A stretch of DNA of 64,000 nt, taken from assembly GCF_900103715.1 (NCBI RefSeq), contig NZ_FNHL01000001.1, positions 477,295 to 541,294 of the forward strand. Reading direction: 5' to 3'. This DNA comes from Halogranum gelatinilyticum (GTDB lineage: Archaea; Halobacteriota; Halobacteria; Halobacteriales; Haloferacaceae). Positions 26,141 through 35,692 of the stretch are shown here, piece by piece. The notes under the pieces are model-generated. The model saw only the letters and a list, made by a program, of their open reading frames with translations. It searched no databases and was not told the origin of the DNA. Every line of letters begins with the position of its first letter. Positions within the stretch are counted from its first letter, which is position 1. Position numbers and translations under genes: made by a program.

Positions 26141-27407
26141 GAGCAAAGAGAAGAGCGTCAACCAGCTCGTCGGCGAGTACGAACACGTCGACGAGGACAT
26201 CGCGCTCGTCATCGAGGACACTGAACTGCCGCGTCGCCTGAAGACCCGCGTCTACAAGACCATCGAGGGTCGCAACGGCGTCGTGAGCCCGGAACAAGCC
26301 AACGAGATCGCCGAAGCCGTCGAGAACCGCTATCTCGACACGCGCGTCGATCCGCTGGACCCCGTCGGCACCGTCTCCGCGCAGTCCATCGGGGAGCCGG
26401 GGACGCAGATGACGATGAACACGTTCCACTACGCGGGTGTCGCGGAGATCGACGTGACCCAGGGGCTGCCGCGCCTCATCGAACTCGTCGACGCCCGGAA
26501 GACGCCGGACACGCCGACGATGACCGTGCATCTCCAATCCGCCGAGCAGAACGAGGCGGACATCCCGTACGCGACGGACCGCGAATACGCCCACGAGGTC
26601 GTCTGGGACATCGAGGCGACGCACATCCTCGCGCTCGGTGACGTCTCGACGAACGTCGCGGACATGCTCGTCCGCATCGACCTCAACGACGACACGCTGG
26701 CCGAGCGGTGGCCGCGTTCGAACAACGTGACCGAGGTCGCCCAGGAGATCGCCGAGACCATCGAGGACGCCCTCGGCGTGAAGACCCGGCAGTCCGGCAC
26801 CGTCATCGAGTTCGGGCCGGACGAGCCGAGCTACCGCCAGCTGCTCCAGCTGGTCGAAGAGCTCCGCGAGATCACCTTCAAGGGTATCGAGGGCATCGAC
26901 CGCGTCGTCATCCGCAAGGAGAAGACCGACGACGGCGAGGGCGAGGAGTTCGTCCTCTACACCGAAGGGTCGGAGTTCGGCGACGTCCTCTCCATCGAGG
27001 GCGTCGACGCCACGCGGACGACGACGAACAACATCCACGAGGTCTACCGCCAGCTGGGCGTCGAGGCGGCCCGCGAGGCCATCATCGAGGAGACGATGGA
27101 CACGCTCGCCGAGCAGGGGCTCGACGACGTGAACATCCGCCACCTGATGCTCGTCTCGGACATCATGACCAACCGCGGGACCATCGAGTCCATCGGCCGC
27201 CACGGTATCTCCGGCTCGAAGGACTCTGTGCTCGCCCGTGCGGCGTTCGAGGTGACGGTCAACCACCTGCTCGACGCCGCCATCCACGGCGAGGCAGACG
27301 ACCTCGACGGCGTCATCGAGAACGTCATCGTCGGCAAGCCCGTCTCCATCGGGACCGGCGACGTCGACCTCAAGATGGGGTCGTTCACCGCACCCTCCGA
27401 CGATTAG
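26133..27407 (+). CDS. rpoA2: RNA polymerase subunit A'' (C-terminal part of Rpo1)
   Basis: 424 aa. It supplies the bridge-helix-proximal and cleft domains of the largest subunit. [27 protein letters not shown] (around residues 77-103) is the trigger-loop region, and [15 protein letters not shown] near residue 345 is the conserved C-terminal cleft motif. It starts inside the end of rpoA', so expression is tightly coupled, and nusA follows after three bases. Confidence 0.97.
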   Translation: MTESKEKSVNQLVGEYEHVDEDIALVIEDTELPRRLKTRVYKTIEGRNGVVSPEQANEIAEAVENRYLDTRVDPLDPVGTVSAQSIGEPGTQMTMNTFHYAGVAEIDVTQGLPRLIELVDARKTPDTPTMTVHLQSAEQNEADIPYATDREYAHEVVWDIEATHILALGDVSTNVADMLVRIDLNDDTLAERWPRSNNVTEVAQEIAETIEDALGVKTRQSGTVIEFGPDEPSYRQLLQLVEELREITFKGIEGIDRVVIRKEKTDDGEGEEFVLYTEGSEFGDVLSIEGVDATRTTTNNIHEVYRQLGVEAAREAIIEETMDTLAEQGLDDVNIRHLMLVSDIMTNRGTIESIGRHGISGSKDSVLARAAFEVTVNHLLDAAIHGEADDLDGVIENVIVGKPVSIGTGDVDLKMGSFTAPSDD

Positions 27408-27410
27408 TCG

Positions 27411-27830
27411 ATGAAAGTCACGCTGTCGGACGAGGCGATGCGGTTCATGAGCCTCTTCGACGAGGTCGCCGAGGTCAGTCCGAAGGATTGTCTCGTCGAC
27501 GAGGACCGGCTCGTCCTCCTCGTCCCCGCGGGCGAGATGGGCAAGGCCATCGGCCCGGCCGGCAAGACAGTCAAGCGGTTCGAAGAACGGGTCGGCCGGA
27601 CGGTCGAACTCGTCGAGGACGCCGACACGGCGGAGGCGTTCGTCGCCAGCGCGCTCGCACCGGCGGCGATCCGTCACGTCACGGTCTCCGAACAGGACGA
27701 CCGCGTCGCCTACGTCGAGGTCGAAGAGGCCGACCGTGGCGTCGCCATCGGTTCGGGCGGGGCGAACATCGAGACCGCTCGCGAACTGGCCCAGCGGCAC
27801 TACGACATCGACGACATCCAGCTGACCTGA
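27411..27830 (+). CDS. nusA: Transcription factor NusA, archaeal type
   Basis: 139 aa. It consists of two KH domains, without the N-terminal and S1 domains of bacterial NusA, as usual in archaea. The GXXG loops are GKAIGPAGKTVKRF (about residues 44-57) and VAIGSGGANIETAREL (about 110-125). It is the last gene of the RNA polymerase operon, starting three bases after rpoA''. It probably binds nascent RNA at the polymerase exit. Confidence 0.93.
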   Translation: MKVTLSDEAMRFMSLFDEVAEVSPKDCLVDEDRLVLLVPAGEMGKAIGPAGKTVKRFEERVGRTVELVEDADTAEAFVASALAPAAIRHVTVSEQDDRVAYVEVEEADRGVAIGSGGANIETARELAQRHYDIDDIQLT

Positions 27831-27902
27831 GCGGCCACCGTCGCAGCCGCGTCCGCTGCGTTTCTGCCGAAAACCGTACTACGGAACGAGTGACTCGGAG
27901 CG

Positions 27903-27917
27903 GTAGGTACTGCCTAC
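27903..27917 (+). promoter_or_regulatory. GTAGG-type palindrome, site 1
   Basis: GTAGGTACTGCCTAC is a near-palindrome (6 of 7 half-site pairs). It matches GTAGGCGGTGCCTAC at 31753-31767, and the flanks CGG and T(T/G)CG are also shared. It lies between nusA and the 56-aa zinc-ribbon gene, upstream of the latter's promoter. Confidence 0.4.
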
Positions 27918-28025
27918 TTCGCGGGACGGGGGAAATGGGAGGGTGAGTCGCCGGTCGGCGGCCGTCGCCGACGGTGTGGTTTACCCGACTGATAACTAAA
28001 CCCGCAGGTTGCGTCGGTATCCGGT

Positions 28026-28196
28026 ATGTCTCCACCACCGTTCTCGATCCGCTGTCCTTGCTGCGCTGCCGACCTTCCGGCGGGTGAGGTGGTGACGGAC
28101 GGGGGTCGCCCCGAGATGGGCGACGCGCTCTACGGCGAGACAGTCGAGTGCTCCCACTGCGACGCCGCGTTCGAGGTGTTCTTCTACCCGGATTGA
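28026..28196 (+). CDS. Small zinc-ribbon protein
   Basis: 56 aa. Two CxxC knuckles (Cys10/Cys13 in CPCC and Cys42/Cys45 in CSHC) separated by 28 residues make a compact zinc ribbon, ending in a FEVFFYPD strand. I cannot name a function. It sits between nusA and rps12, a place where haloarchaea often carry a small gene. ATAACTAAAC about 35 bases before the ATG could be a TATA box. A strong hairpin follows directly after the stop codon. Confidence 0.7.
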   Translation: MSPPPFSIRCPCCAADLPAGEVVTDGGRPEMGDALYGETVECSHCDAAFEVFFYPD

Positions 28197-28216
28197 AACG
28201 GCCTGTGCTGGCCGTT
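28197..28216 (+). terminator. Hairpin terminator after the zinc-ribbon gene
   Basis: AACGGCC (28197-28203) and GGCCGTT (28210-28216) form a perfect 7-bp stem with a six-base loop, beginning at the stop codon. A pyrimidine-rich stretch follows. Confidence 0.45.
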
Positions 28217-28257
28217 CGTTCCCTCTCCTCCGCTGAGCGGCCGTAACTCGAATCGCT

Positions 28258-28311
28258 GAAACGGCCTCAGATTCCTTCTTTCACCCCGCTACTCGGTTCT
28301 GAGGCCGTTTC
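28258..28311 (+). promoter_or_regulatory. 14-bp perfect inverted repeat before rps12
   Basis: GAAACGGCCTCAGA (28258-28271) is the exact reverse complement of 28298-28311, with 26 bases between. It ends about 20 bases before the rps12 TATA box. It may terminate read-through from the polymerase operon or serve as a regulator-binding site for the ribosomal protein operon. Confidence 0.5.
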
Positions 28312-28330
28312 GTGCGCGACGAAAAGGGAG

Positions 28331-28339
28331 GCTTAAGTA
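28331..28339 (+). promoter_or_regulatory. TATA-like box of rps12
   Basis: GCTTAAGTA lies about 30 bases before the rps12 ATG, at leaderless or very short-leader spacing. It gives the rps12-rps7 pair a promoter independent of the RNA polymerase operon. Confidence 0.55.
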
Positions 28340-28364
28340 GCTCCGTCTGGAAATCAGATTCACT

Positions 28365-28793
28365 ATGGCGAACGGCAAGTACGCAGCCCGCAAACTCAAA
28401 CAGGACCGTCAGAGTCACCGATGGTCCGACTCGAAGTACGCACGCCGCGAGCGTGGTCTTCGCAAGAAGTCCGACCCCCTCGAGGGCGCGCCGCAGGCAC
28501 GCGGCATCGTCCTGGAGAAGGTCGGTATCGAGGCAAAGCAGCCCAACTCGGCGATCCGAAAGTGCGTCCGTGTCCAGCTTATCAAGAACGGTAAGCAGGT
28601 CACCGCTTTCTGTCCGGGTGACGGTGCGATCTCCTTCATCGACGAACACGACGAAGTCACCATCGCCGGGATCGGTGGCGCGAAGGGTCGCGCGATGGGT
28701 GACCTTTCCGGTGTCAACTACAAGGTCGAGAAGGTCAACGGTGTCTCGATGATCGAACTCGTGCGCGGTAACGCGGAGAAGCCTGTCCGATAA
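28365..28793 (+). CDS. rps12: 30S ribosomal protein S12
   Basis: 142 aa, the normal archaeal length. The decoding-site segments KQPNSAIRK (about residues 62-70) and the C-terminal [12 protein letters not shown] region are conserved. The protein sits at the A-site of the small subunit. Its stop overlaps the rps7 start by one base (TAATG). It has its own TATA box about 30 bases upstream. Confidence 0.97.
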   Translation: MANGKYAARKLKQDRQSHRWSDSKYARRERGLRKKSDPLEGAPQARGIVLEKVGIEAKQPNSAIRKCVRVQLIKNGKQVTAFCPGDGAISFIDEHDEVTIAGIGGAKGRAMGDLSGVNYKVEKVNGVSMIELVRGNAEKPVR

Positions 28794-29407
28794 TGTCCGA
28801 GAGCGAAGCCCCCGAGCCGGAATCCCCGGCCGACAGTGAGGAAGCAGCATCGAACGCGCAGCTCTTCGGCGTCTGGGACGTCTCCGAGATCGAGTACACC
28901 GACCCGAGTACGCAGCGCTACATCAACGTGACCCCCATCGCTCACACGATGGGCCGTCACGCCTCCAAGCAGTTCAAGAAGTCCGAGATCAGCATCGTCG
29001 AGCGGCTCACGAACCGTCTGATGCAGACTCAGGACAACACGGGCCAGAAGCAGAAGGCCCTGAAGATCGTCCGCGAGGCGTTCGACATCGTCCACGAGCG
29101 CACCGAGGAGAACCCGGTGCAGGTGCTCGTCACGGCCATCGAGAACGCCGCTCCGCGTGAGGAGACCGTCCGCCTGAAGTACGGTGGCATCTCCGTCCCG
29201 AAGGCGGTCGACGTCGCGCCGCAGCGCCGTGTCGACGAGGCCCTGAAGTACATCGCACAGGGAACGAAGTCCGGTTCCTACAAGTCGAAGACGAGTGCCG
29301 CCGAGGCACTCGCCCAGCAGCTCGTCGGTGCGTCGAACTACGACGTCCAGACGTACGCCATCTCGCAGAAAGAAGAGCGCGAGCGCGTCGCCGCCGCGGC
29401 CCGTTAA
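28793..29407 (+). CDS. rps7: 30S ribosomal protein S7
   Basis: 204 aa. An acidic, probably disordered N-terminal extension of about 25 residues is followed by the S7 core. [12 protein letters not shown]-like ([15 protein letters not shown]) near residue 48, [18 protein letters not shown] near residue 106 and [13 protein letters not shown] are diagnostic. It binds 16S rRNA in the head of the small subunit. It is coupled to rps12 by a one-base overlap. Confidence 0.97.
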   Translation: MSESEAPEPESPADSEEAASNAQLFGVWDVSEIEYTDPSTQRYINVTPIAHTMGRHASKQFKKSEISIVERLTNRLMQTQDNTGQKQKALKIVREAFDIVHERTEENPVQVLVTAIENAAPREETVRLKYGGISVPKAVDVAPQRRVDEALKYIAQGTKSGSYKSKTSAAEALAQQLVGASNYDVQTYAISQKEERERVAAAAR

Positions 29408-29500
29408 GCGGTTCTTCTCTCTCTTTCGTTCTCCGTCCCGTGAGCAGCGGTGCTCGTCCGTCCAGCGATGTTTTCGGAAGCCGGTCGGCCAACCCGACAG

Positions 29501-29522
29501 TATTTTAGGATGGCCTAAAATA
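29501..29522 (+). promoter_or_regulatory. Perfect 22-bp palindrome over the sugar dehydrogenase promoter
   Basis: TATTTTAGG, four bases (ATGG), then CCTAAAATA is a perfect 9-bp inverted repeat. Its core TTAGG-N4-CCTAA resembles DtxR/IdeR/SirR-family metalloregulator operators. The left arm doubles as the TATA box (25-30 bases before the ATG at 29531), so a bound protein would block transcription. Confidence 0.65.
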
Positions 29523-29530
29523 GTGTAATC

Positions 29531-30919
29531 ATGCGAAACTGTTCGAGGCGGAAACTTCTCGGGGTGGTCGCGTCAGTCGGCGTCGCTGGCTGTCTCGGTG
29601 CTCCGACTCAGGAGGCTGCCGAATCGACACAGCAGCCGACCGAGTCAGCGACAGCGACAGTGACACCGGAACCGACGCCGACGTACGACCTCACCGTCGG
29701 CCACGACATCGAGGCGTGGGACGAGTACGACCCCGACTGGTCTGCGCCCGCGACGTCGCCGGAGGTCGCCGTCGACGTGGAGGTCGTCGTCGAGAACCTC
29801 GACGTCCCGTGGGACCTCGCGTTCGCCCCGACCGGCGACCTGTTCATCACGGAGCGGACCGGCCGGGTGGTCCGGTACGCCGCAGACGAGGTGACGGCCG
29901 TCGCGGAACTCGCCGACGCCGCCGAGTCGGAGTCGCTCCCGCCGGGGAGCGAGGAGAGTTCGTGGTGGCTCGCGGGTGGTGAGGGTGGGACGCTCGGAGT
30001 CGCCGTCCATCCGAACTACCCCGAACCGCCGCTGGTCTACGTCTACTACACCTACCGCGACGAGGCGGACGAGCGGTACAACAAGCTCGTCTCGGTCGAC
30101 GTCTCGGCGGACGACCCGTCGGCGACGGCGACGCCGCTCGTCGAAGAAATCCCGGCCGACAGCTACCACAACGGCGGACGGATCGACTTCGGCCCGGCGA
30201 ACTATCTGTGGGTGACCACCGGCGACGCCGGCGAAGCCGAGCGAGCGCAGGACCCCGGCTGGCTCGGCGGGAAGGTCCTCCGGCTCGAACCCGACGGCAG
30301 CGCCGCATCGGCCAACCCGGACCTCGGCGCGGACGCGGACCCGCGTGTCTACAGTTACGGCCACCGGAACCCGCAGGGTATCTCGTGGCTGCCGGACGGC
30401 ACACCAGTACTCTCAGAACACGGCGGCGGCCCCGACGAGATGAACGTGCTTCGGCCGGGCGCGAACTACGGCTGGCCGCAGGTGCCGACGGACGTCTGGT
30501 ACGACGAAGCGGCGAGCGACGAGGTGAACCCGGTCGCGAGCAGCCGGCTCGAACCGATCACGTGGGCACCGAGCGGGGCCGTCTTCTATACGGGCGACGC
30601 GTTCCCGGCGTTCAAAAACCGGTTTCTCGTGGGGGCACTGGCCGGCCAGCGGCTGAAGGTGTTCACGCTCTCCGACCCCGACGGGGAGCTGCCGCCGCTG
30701 GGCGAGACTGGTGTCCGACACGACGCCGACTGGCTCGACGACGCGTTCCTCACGACGAGTCACGACCGGCTCGTGGACGAACTCGGGCGGATCCGCCACG
30801 TCGAACAGGGACCGGACGGCGCGCTCTACGCCATCACATCGAACCGCGACGGGCGGGCGAAGGGGTCGTTCCCGACGGAGCGTGACGACGTGCTCGTCAG
30901 GCTCACGCCGGGCGAGTAG
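29531..30919 (+). CDS. PQQ-dependent sugar dehydrogenase-like Tat lipoprotein
   Basis: 462 aa. The N-terminus has twin arginines (SRRKLLG) and a lipobox GVAGC with Cys21, so the protein should be exported folded by Tat and lipid-anchored outside. A Thr/Glu-rich linker leads to a six-bladed glucose/sorbosone dehydrogenase propeller from about residue 78 (VVVENLDVPWDLAFAPTGDLFITERTGRV). YGHRNPQGISW and PDEMNVLRPGANYGWP are hallmark segments of the family. It may oxidise sugars with PQQ or another redox partner; cofactor use is unproven. It is expressed from a promoter covered by the 22-bp palindrome, so metal control is suspected. Confidence 0.85.
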   Translation: MRNCSRRKLLGVVASVGVAGCLGAPTQEAAESTQQPTESATATVTPEPTPTYDLTVGHDIEAWDEYDPDWSAPATSPEVAVDVEVVVENLDVPWDLAFAPTGDLFITERTGRVVRYAADEVTAVAELADAAESESLPPGSEESSWWLAGGEGGTLGVAVHPNYPEPPLVYVYYTYRDEADERYNKLVSVDVSADDPSATATPLVEEIPADSYHNGGRIDFGPANYLWVTTGDAGEAERAQDPGWLGGKVLRLEPDGSAASANPDLGADADPRVYSYGHRNPQGISWLPDGTPVLSEHGGGPDEMNVLRPGANYGWPQVPTDVWYDEAASDEVNPVASSRLEPITWAPSGAVFYTGDAFPAFKNRFLVGALAGQRLKVFTLSDPDGELPPLGETGVRHDADWLDDAFLTTSHDRLVDELGRIRHVEQGPDGALYAITSNRDGRAKGSFPTERDDVLVRLTPGE

Positions 30920-30930
30920 ATGTTCGACGG

Positions 30931-31698
30931 TCAGTCGGCGGCGGGACCACTTCCTCTCGGTGGGTCGGCGTACGCGCGGGTCACGTCGACGAGTGCCTTC
31001 CGGTAGTCGCTCTTCGTGGGGTCGTCGGCGAGCGACGTGAAGCGTCGTTTGAACGCCTCGACGTCGATGCCGGGGGCGTCGTCGGCTGCGAGTCCTGCGA
31101 AGTCGTAGAGCGGATGGTCCCGCCCGGCCAGCCCGTGGCGTTCGACGAGCGCGAGCGCGAAGGCGGCGTTGACGGCGGTCATCTCGGGGTCCGAGGCGGC
31201 AGTGAGACGTCTTCGTGAGGGGCCGTCGGCCTCGCCGCTCGGTTTGTCGGCGACGGCGGCGGCGAGCTGTGATTCGAGGAAGGTGAGGAGCTTCGTCGCC
31301 GAGGTCAGAGAGAGGGTGATGTCGTCGGCGTAGATGTCCTTCATGTGGTTGGCGATCTGGTAGCAGTGGATCAGCTTGCGCCGCTCGACGGACTTGCCGG
31401 GCAGTGCGAGAAACAGTGCTTCCTCTGTCGACTGCACGTGAGAGGGGTGGGACTCCTCGTAGCGAGCCATGTGGGCGAACTCGTGGAGTGCGAGTTCGCG
31501 GGCCATGACGCTCGTGGCGGCCTGTCGGGAGATGTTCAGTACGTGGTAGTCTTCGTAGTGGCCCGCCCACGTCCGCTCGTCGGGGTCGTCTCTGACGCGG
31601 ACGCGGACCGGCCACTCGAGGTCGTATTCGGTCTCGAAGAGGTCCGCCGCGCTGAGAAACGGGTCCGGGGTGGCGGCCCCCAGTACGCGCACATCCAT
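30931..31698 (-). CDS. Putative zinc metallopeptidase of a haloarchaeal DUF (DUF5781-like)
   Basis: 255 aa. The sequence ALHEFAHMARYEESHPSH near residue 68 carries the HExxH motif of zincin-type peptidases; possible third ligands (Glu or His) follow within 10-25 residues. No signal peptide or membrane helix is present, so it is probably cytosolic. The C-terminal half is helical and resembles no peptidase domain that I know. The ATG at 31698 was chosen as the first start giving the conserved-looking MDVRVLGA; longer starts run into the intergenic region. It converges on the sugar dehydrogenase gene. Confidence 0.7.
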   Translation of the reverse strand: MDVRVLGAATPDPFLSAADLFETEYDLEWPVRVRVRDDPDERTWAGHYEDYHVLNISRQAATSVMARELALHEFAHMARYEESHPSHVQSTEEALFLALPGKSVERRKLIHCYQIANHMKDIYADDITLSLTSATKLLTFLESQLAAAVADKPSGEADGPSRRRLTAASDPEMTAVNAAFALALVERHGLAGRDHPLYDFAGLAADDAPGIDVEAFKRRFTSLADDPTKSDYRKALVDVTRAYADPPRGSGPAAD

Positions 31699-31752
31699 GT
31701 GTTGTGTTACCAAGGTGCCCTGTAGTATGACTCTTGTGCCTCTGGAGAGGCG

Positions 31753-31767
31753 GTAGGCGGTGCCTAC
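31753..31767 (+). promoter_or_regulatory. GTAGG-type palindrome, site 2
   Basis: GTAGGCGGTGCCTAC matches site 1 at 27903 in 12 of 15 positions, plus shared flanks. It lies in the 233-base gap between the divergent metallopeptidase-like gene (55 bases from its start) and fusA. Confidence 0.4.
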
Positions 31768-31931
31768 TGCGGCGTCGGCGGCGGTGGCTCGACGAGGCCG
31801 ACGTCGGCGACAGCCCCACGAACTCGCACGTGGTACATTGGCACACATGGCGGTGAGGGCGGAGAATTCGGCGGTTTCCCCACCGGCAAAACACTACCCT
31901 TTTGACCCTGCTGCCGGAAGCAGTCAGTATA

Positions 31932-34115
31932 ATGGGCCGACGAAAGAAAATCGTTCAAGAATGTGAGAAGCTGATGGACAACCCGGAGCACATCCGGAAC
32001 ATCGCCATCGCCGCTCACGTCGACCACGGGAAGACGACCCTCTCGGACAACCTCCTCGCAGGTGCCGGCATGATCTCCGACGAGACCGCCGGCCAGCAGC
32101 TCGCGATGGACACGAAGGAAGACGAGCAGGAACGTGGGATCACCATCGACGCGGCTAACGTCTCGATGACCCACGAGTGGAACGACAAGAACCACCTCAT
32201 CAACCTCATCGACACACCGGGCCACGTCGACTTCGGTGGCGACGTGACCCGTGCGATGCGTGCCGTCGACGGCGCGCTCGTCGTCGTCGACGCCGTCGAG
32301 GGCGCGATGCCCCAGACGGAGACGGTGCTCCGGCAGGCACTCCGCGAGGGTGTCAAGCCCGCACTGTTCATCAACAAAGTCGACCGCCTCATCAACGAGC
32401 TTCAGGAAGGGCCCCAGGAGATGCAGGAGCGGCTCTTCGACGTCATCTCCGACGTCAACGAGCTCATCCGTGGCATGACCGAAGAGAAGGATTACGACTG
32501 GACGGTCTCCGTCGAGGACGGCACCGTCGCCTTCGGGTCCGCCCTCTACAAGTGGGGTGTCTCGATGCCGTCGATGCAGGAGACCGGCATCTCCTTCGGC
32601 GACATCATCGACATGGAGAGTAACGACCAGCGACAGGAACTCCACGAGGCGACGCCGCTCTCGGACGTCGTCCTGGACATGGTCGCCGAGCACTTCCCGA
32701 ACCCGCTCGAAGCCCAGCCCCGTCGTATCCCCGCCGTCTGGCGTGGTGACGCCGACTCCGACCTCGCAAAGCAGATGCGTGAGGTCGACGACGACGGCGA
32801 CGTCGTCTTCATGGTGACCGACATCTCGATGGACCCGCACGCCGGCGAAATCGCGACCGGTCGCCTGTTCTCGGGCACCATCAAGAAGGGCCAGGAGCTC
32901 TACGTCTCCGGCACAGCGAAGAAGAACCGCGTCCAGTCCGTTGGTATCTTCATGGGTGGCGAGCGCGAGGATCTCGACCGTGGGGTCCCCGCCGGCAACA
33001 TCGCGGCCGTCACCGGCCTGCGTGACGCCATCGCCGGTTCGACCGTCTCCTCCGTCGAGATGACGCCGTTCGAGTCCATCGAGCACATCTCGGAGCCGGT
33101 CATCACGAAGTCCGTCGAGGCAACCAACATGGACGACCTGCCGAAGCTCATCCAGACGCTCCAGCAGGTCGCCAAGGAAGACCCGACCATCCGCGTCGAG
33201 ATTAACGAGGACACGGGCGAGCACCTCATCAGCGGACAGGGCGAGCTTCACCTCGAAGTCATCACCCAGCGTATCCAGAAGAACCAGGGCATCCCGGTCC
33301 ACACCGGTGAGCCGATCGTCGTCTACCGCGAGACGCCGACGCAGGGTTCCCGCGAGGTCGAGGGTGTCTCCCCGAACCGCCACAACAAGTTCTACATCTC
33401 CGTCGAACCCCTCTCGCAGGAGATCATCGACGAGATCAAGCTGGGCAACATCGCCAACGACATGCCCGAACTGGAGCGCCGTGAAGCGCTGCAGGAAGCC
33501 GGCATGGACAAGGACGCCTCCCAGAACTTCGAGCACATCTTCGGCACGAACATCCTGCTCGACGACACGAAGGGTATCCAGCACCTGAACGAGACGATGG
33601 AACTCGTCATCGAGGGGATGGAAGAAGCACTCAACGACGGTCCGCTCGCCGCCGAGCCGGTCCAGGGTGCACTCCTCCGTCTCCACGACGCGAAGCTCCA
33701 CGAGGACACCATCCACCGTGGTCCCGCGCAGGTCATCCCCGCCGCTCGCGAGGCTGTCCACCGCGCACTCATCGACGCGAAGGTCAAGCTGCAGGAGCCG
33801 ATCCAGAACGTCCGCATCGACGTCGCCTCCGACTACATGGGCTCTGCCTCCGGCGAGATTCAGGGTCGCCGTGGCAGCGTCGACGACATGTACCAGGAAG
33901 GTGACCTCATGGTCATCGAGGGTATCGCACCCGTCGAAGAGATGATCGGGTTCTCGTCGGACATCCGCTCGGCGACGGAAGGCCGCGCCTCCTGGAACAC
34001 GGAGAACGCCGGCTTCCGCGTCATGTCCGACAGCCTCCAGACGGACAAGATCATGGAGATCCGAGAGCGCAAGGGCATGAAGCTCGAACTGTCGCCGGCC
34101 ATCGACTACATCTAA
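31932..34115 (+). CDS. fusA: Translation elongation factor aEF-2
   Basis: 727 aa. The ribosomal translocase GTPase. G1 AHVDHGKT is at residues 28-35, with G3 DTPGH and G4 NKVD following. In domain [14 protein letters not shown] contains His595, the expected diphthamide site. The ATG at 31932 ([15 protein letters not shown]) is the standard archaeal N-terminus; the frame extends ten codons upstream without conservation. A CCCTTTTGAC box precedes the start. The 818-residue antisense frame is a shadow. Confidence 0.97.
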   Translation: MGRRKKIVQECEKLMDNPEHIRNIAIAAHVDHGKTTLSDNLLAGAGMISDETAGQQLAMDTKEDEQERGITIDAANVSMTHEWNDKNHLINLIDTPGHVDFGGDVTRAMRAVDGALVVVDAVEGAMPQTETVLRQALREGVKPALFINKVDRLINELQEGPQEMQERLFDVISDVNELIRGMTEEKDYDWTVSVEDGTVAFGSALYKWGVSMPSMQETGISFGDIIDMESNDQRQELHEATPLSDVVLDMVAEHFPNPLEAQPRRIPAVWRGDADSDLAKQMREVDDDGDVVFMVTDISMDPHAGEIATGRLFSGTIKKGQELYVSGTAKKNRVQSVGIFMGGEREDLDRGVPAGNIAAVTGLRDAIAGSTVSSVEMTPFESIEHISEPVITKSVEATNMDDLPKLIQTLQQVAKEDPTIRVEINEDTGEHLISGQGELHLEVITQRIQKNQGIPVHTGEPIVVYRETPTQGSREVEGVSPNRHNKFYISVEPLSQEIIDEIKLGNIANDMPELERREALQEAGMDKDASQNFEHIFGTNILLDDTKGIQHLNETMELVIEGMEEALNDGPLAAEPVQGALLRLHDAKLHEDTIHRGPAQVIPAAREAVHRALIDAKVKLQEPIQNVRIDVASDYMGSASGEIQGRRGSVDDMYQEGDLMVIEGIAPVEEMIGFSSDIRSATEGRASWNTENAGFRVMSDSLQTDKIMEIRERKGMKLELSPAIDYI

Positions 34116-34292
34116 GTCGAGACCCGCGCGACCAACGACTGCCCACGACTGCTCGCGTCTCTTCGCGACATCTCGCGATTCTTCGCGACTTCTTTCGTCT
34201 CTCCGCCTACCAGTCGCCACTGAACGGTCGCGGCCTGCGTTCGTTCCGACGTGGCCACAAGTTACAACCGCTTTTGTCGACTAACGCTATCT

Positions 34293-35609
34293 ATGGGCGA
34301 GGAGAAACTGGGCTTCGCCGGAGCGACAGCTATCGGGCTGGGCGGGATGATCGGTGGCGGCGTCTTCTCGGTGCTCGGGGTGGTCGCGACCATCGCCGGA
34401 GCGGCCTCGTGGGCGGCCTTTACCGCCGCCAGCCTCGTCTCGATGTGTGCGGCCTACTCCTATCTCAAACTGAACGACGTCGGCGACGTCCGCGGCGGGT
34501 CGGTGAGCCTCATCGAGGAGTTCGTCGGCAACTCCACGCTCGCGGGGATGGTCGGCTGGACCCTCCTCTTCGGCTACATCGGTGCCATCGCGATGTACGC
34601 CTTCGCCTTCGGGAGCTTCACCGAGAAACTCGTCGGGATGCAGACGCTCGCCGGGCTGCCGTTTCGACCCATCGCCTCGGTGCTCGGCGTCGCAATCTTC
34701 GTCGGCCTGAACGTTCTCGGGGCGCGGGCGACGGGGACGTCCGAGGAGATTCTCGTCGCGTTGAAGCTCGTCATCCTGTTCGGCATCAGCGCGTGGGGGC
34801 TGTGGTACGGCGCGGGCCAGGGGCAGCTGTCGTTCGGCTTCGACCGCATCGCGAGCACGAGCTTCGCGACCGCCGTCGCGGTCTCGTTCGTCTCCTTCCA
34901 GGGCTGGCAGCTGCTCATGTACGACCAAGAGAACATCGAGAACGCGAAGTCGACGCTGCCGAAAGCCGTGTTCGTCTCCATCGTCGGTGCCATCGTCATC
35001 GACAGCATGGTCGCCATCCTCGTGACGAGTCTGGTCGAGACGTCCGTCATCTCTCAGCGGCCGGAGGTCGCCGTCGCGGTGGCCGTCGAGCCGTTCCTCG
35101 GGCAGATCGGCTTCACCTTCGTCGCTATCGCGGCCATCTTCTCGACGGGGAGTGCGATCAACGGGACGCTGTTCAGCGCGGCCAACTTCGCGAAGGGGAT
35201 GCTCGCGGACGACCTGCTGCCCGACCAGTTCGGCGACAGCGACGCCGACGGCGCGCCGACGACGACGGTGCTCGTTCTCGGCGTCGCCGCGGCCGCCTTC
35301 ACCGCCTACGGCAGCCTCGAAGCCATCACCTCCTTCGGCTCGCTGGCGTTCCTCGCGGTCTTCGGGGCGATGAGCTATCTCGCCCTCCGCGAGCGTGAGA
35401 ACGACGAGATCTTCTCTCCCATCCCGGCACTCGGCGTCCTCGGGACGGTCGCGTTCTTCCCGCTCGTCCTCCTGCATCTGTGGACGTCCCAGCGAGAGGT
35501 CTTCTACGCCGTTGTCCTCATCACCGTCGCCGTCGTCGGCGTCGAGTTGCTGTACTTCGAGCGCGACCACATTGCCGACGGAGTCCGGACGGTCGAGAAC
35601 CGGCTGTGA
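34293..35609 (+). CDS. APC-superfamily amino acid permease
   Basis: 438 aa with about twelve hydrophobic helices. The first helix has the family's GLGGMIGGGVFSVLG unwound substrate-binding segment near residue 15, and the FVSFQGWQLLMYDQENI region near residue 205 corresponds to helix 6. It is likely to import an amino acid or amine; specificity cannot be read. It lies upstream of the ACT-hom operon on the same strand with 114 bases between, but the latter has its own TATA box. Confidence 0.85.
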   Translation: MGEEKLGFAGATAIGLGGMIGGGVFSVLGVVATIAGAASWAAFTAASLVSMCAAYSYLKLNDVGDVRGGSVSLIEEFVGNSTLAGMVGWTLLFGYIGAIAMYAFAFGSFTEKLVGMQTLAGLPFRPIASVLGVAIFVGLNVLGARATGTSEEILVALKLVILFGISAWGLWYGAGQGQLSFGFDRIASTSFATAVAVSFVSFQGWQLLMYDQENIENAKSTLPKAVFVSIVGAIVIDSMVAILVTSLVETSVISQRPEVAVAVAVEPFLGQIGFTFVAIAAIFSTGSAINGTLFSAANFAKGMLADDLLPDQFGDSDADGAPTTTVLVLGVAAAAFTAYGSLEAITSFGSLAFLAVFGAMSYLALRERENDEIFSPIPALGVLGTVAFFPLVLLHLWTSQREVFYAVVLITVAVVGVELLYFERDHIADGVRTVENRL

Positions 35610-35692
35610 GCCGGGCTGTGGCGTGCGAGCGGTTCCCCCGCGAGACGTGGTAACACGCGTAGATCGTCGGAGAGAATTGTAATCGACGAAGG

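Noticed and set aside
23210-26221. 1003-residue reverse-strand ORF over rpoA'
   Set aside because: Exact antisense shadow of rpoA' with no signal of selection; the forward frame has the NADFDGD active site.
31764-31838. 24-codon minus-strand ORF (MYHVRVRGAV) between the metallopeptidase-like gene and fusA
   Set aside because: Too short, no promoter or ribosome-binding evidence, and Pro-rich end from GC-rich DNA.
31764-34220. 818-residue reverse-strand ORF over fusA
   Set aside because: Antisense shadow of aEF-2; composition typical of the complementary frame.
34116-34250. Repeated TTCGCGAC words after fusA as a CRISPR-like array
   Set aside because: Three short irregular words without constant spacing or spacers; simple low-complexity DNA.
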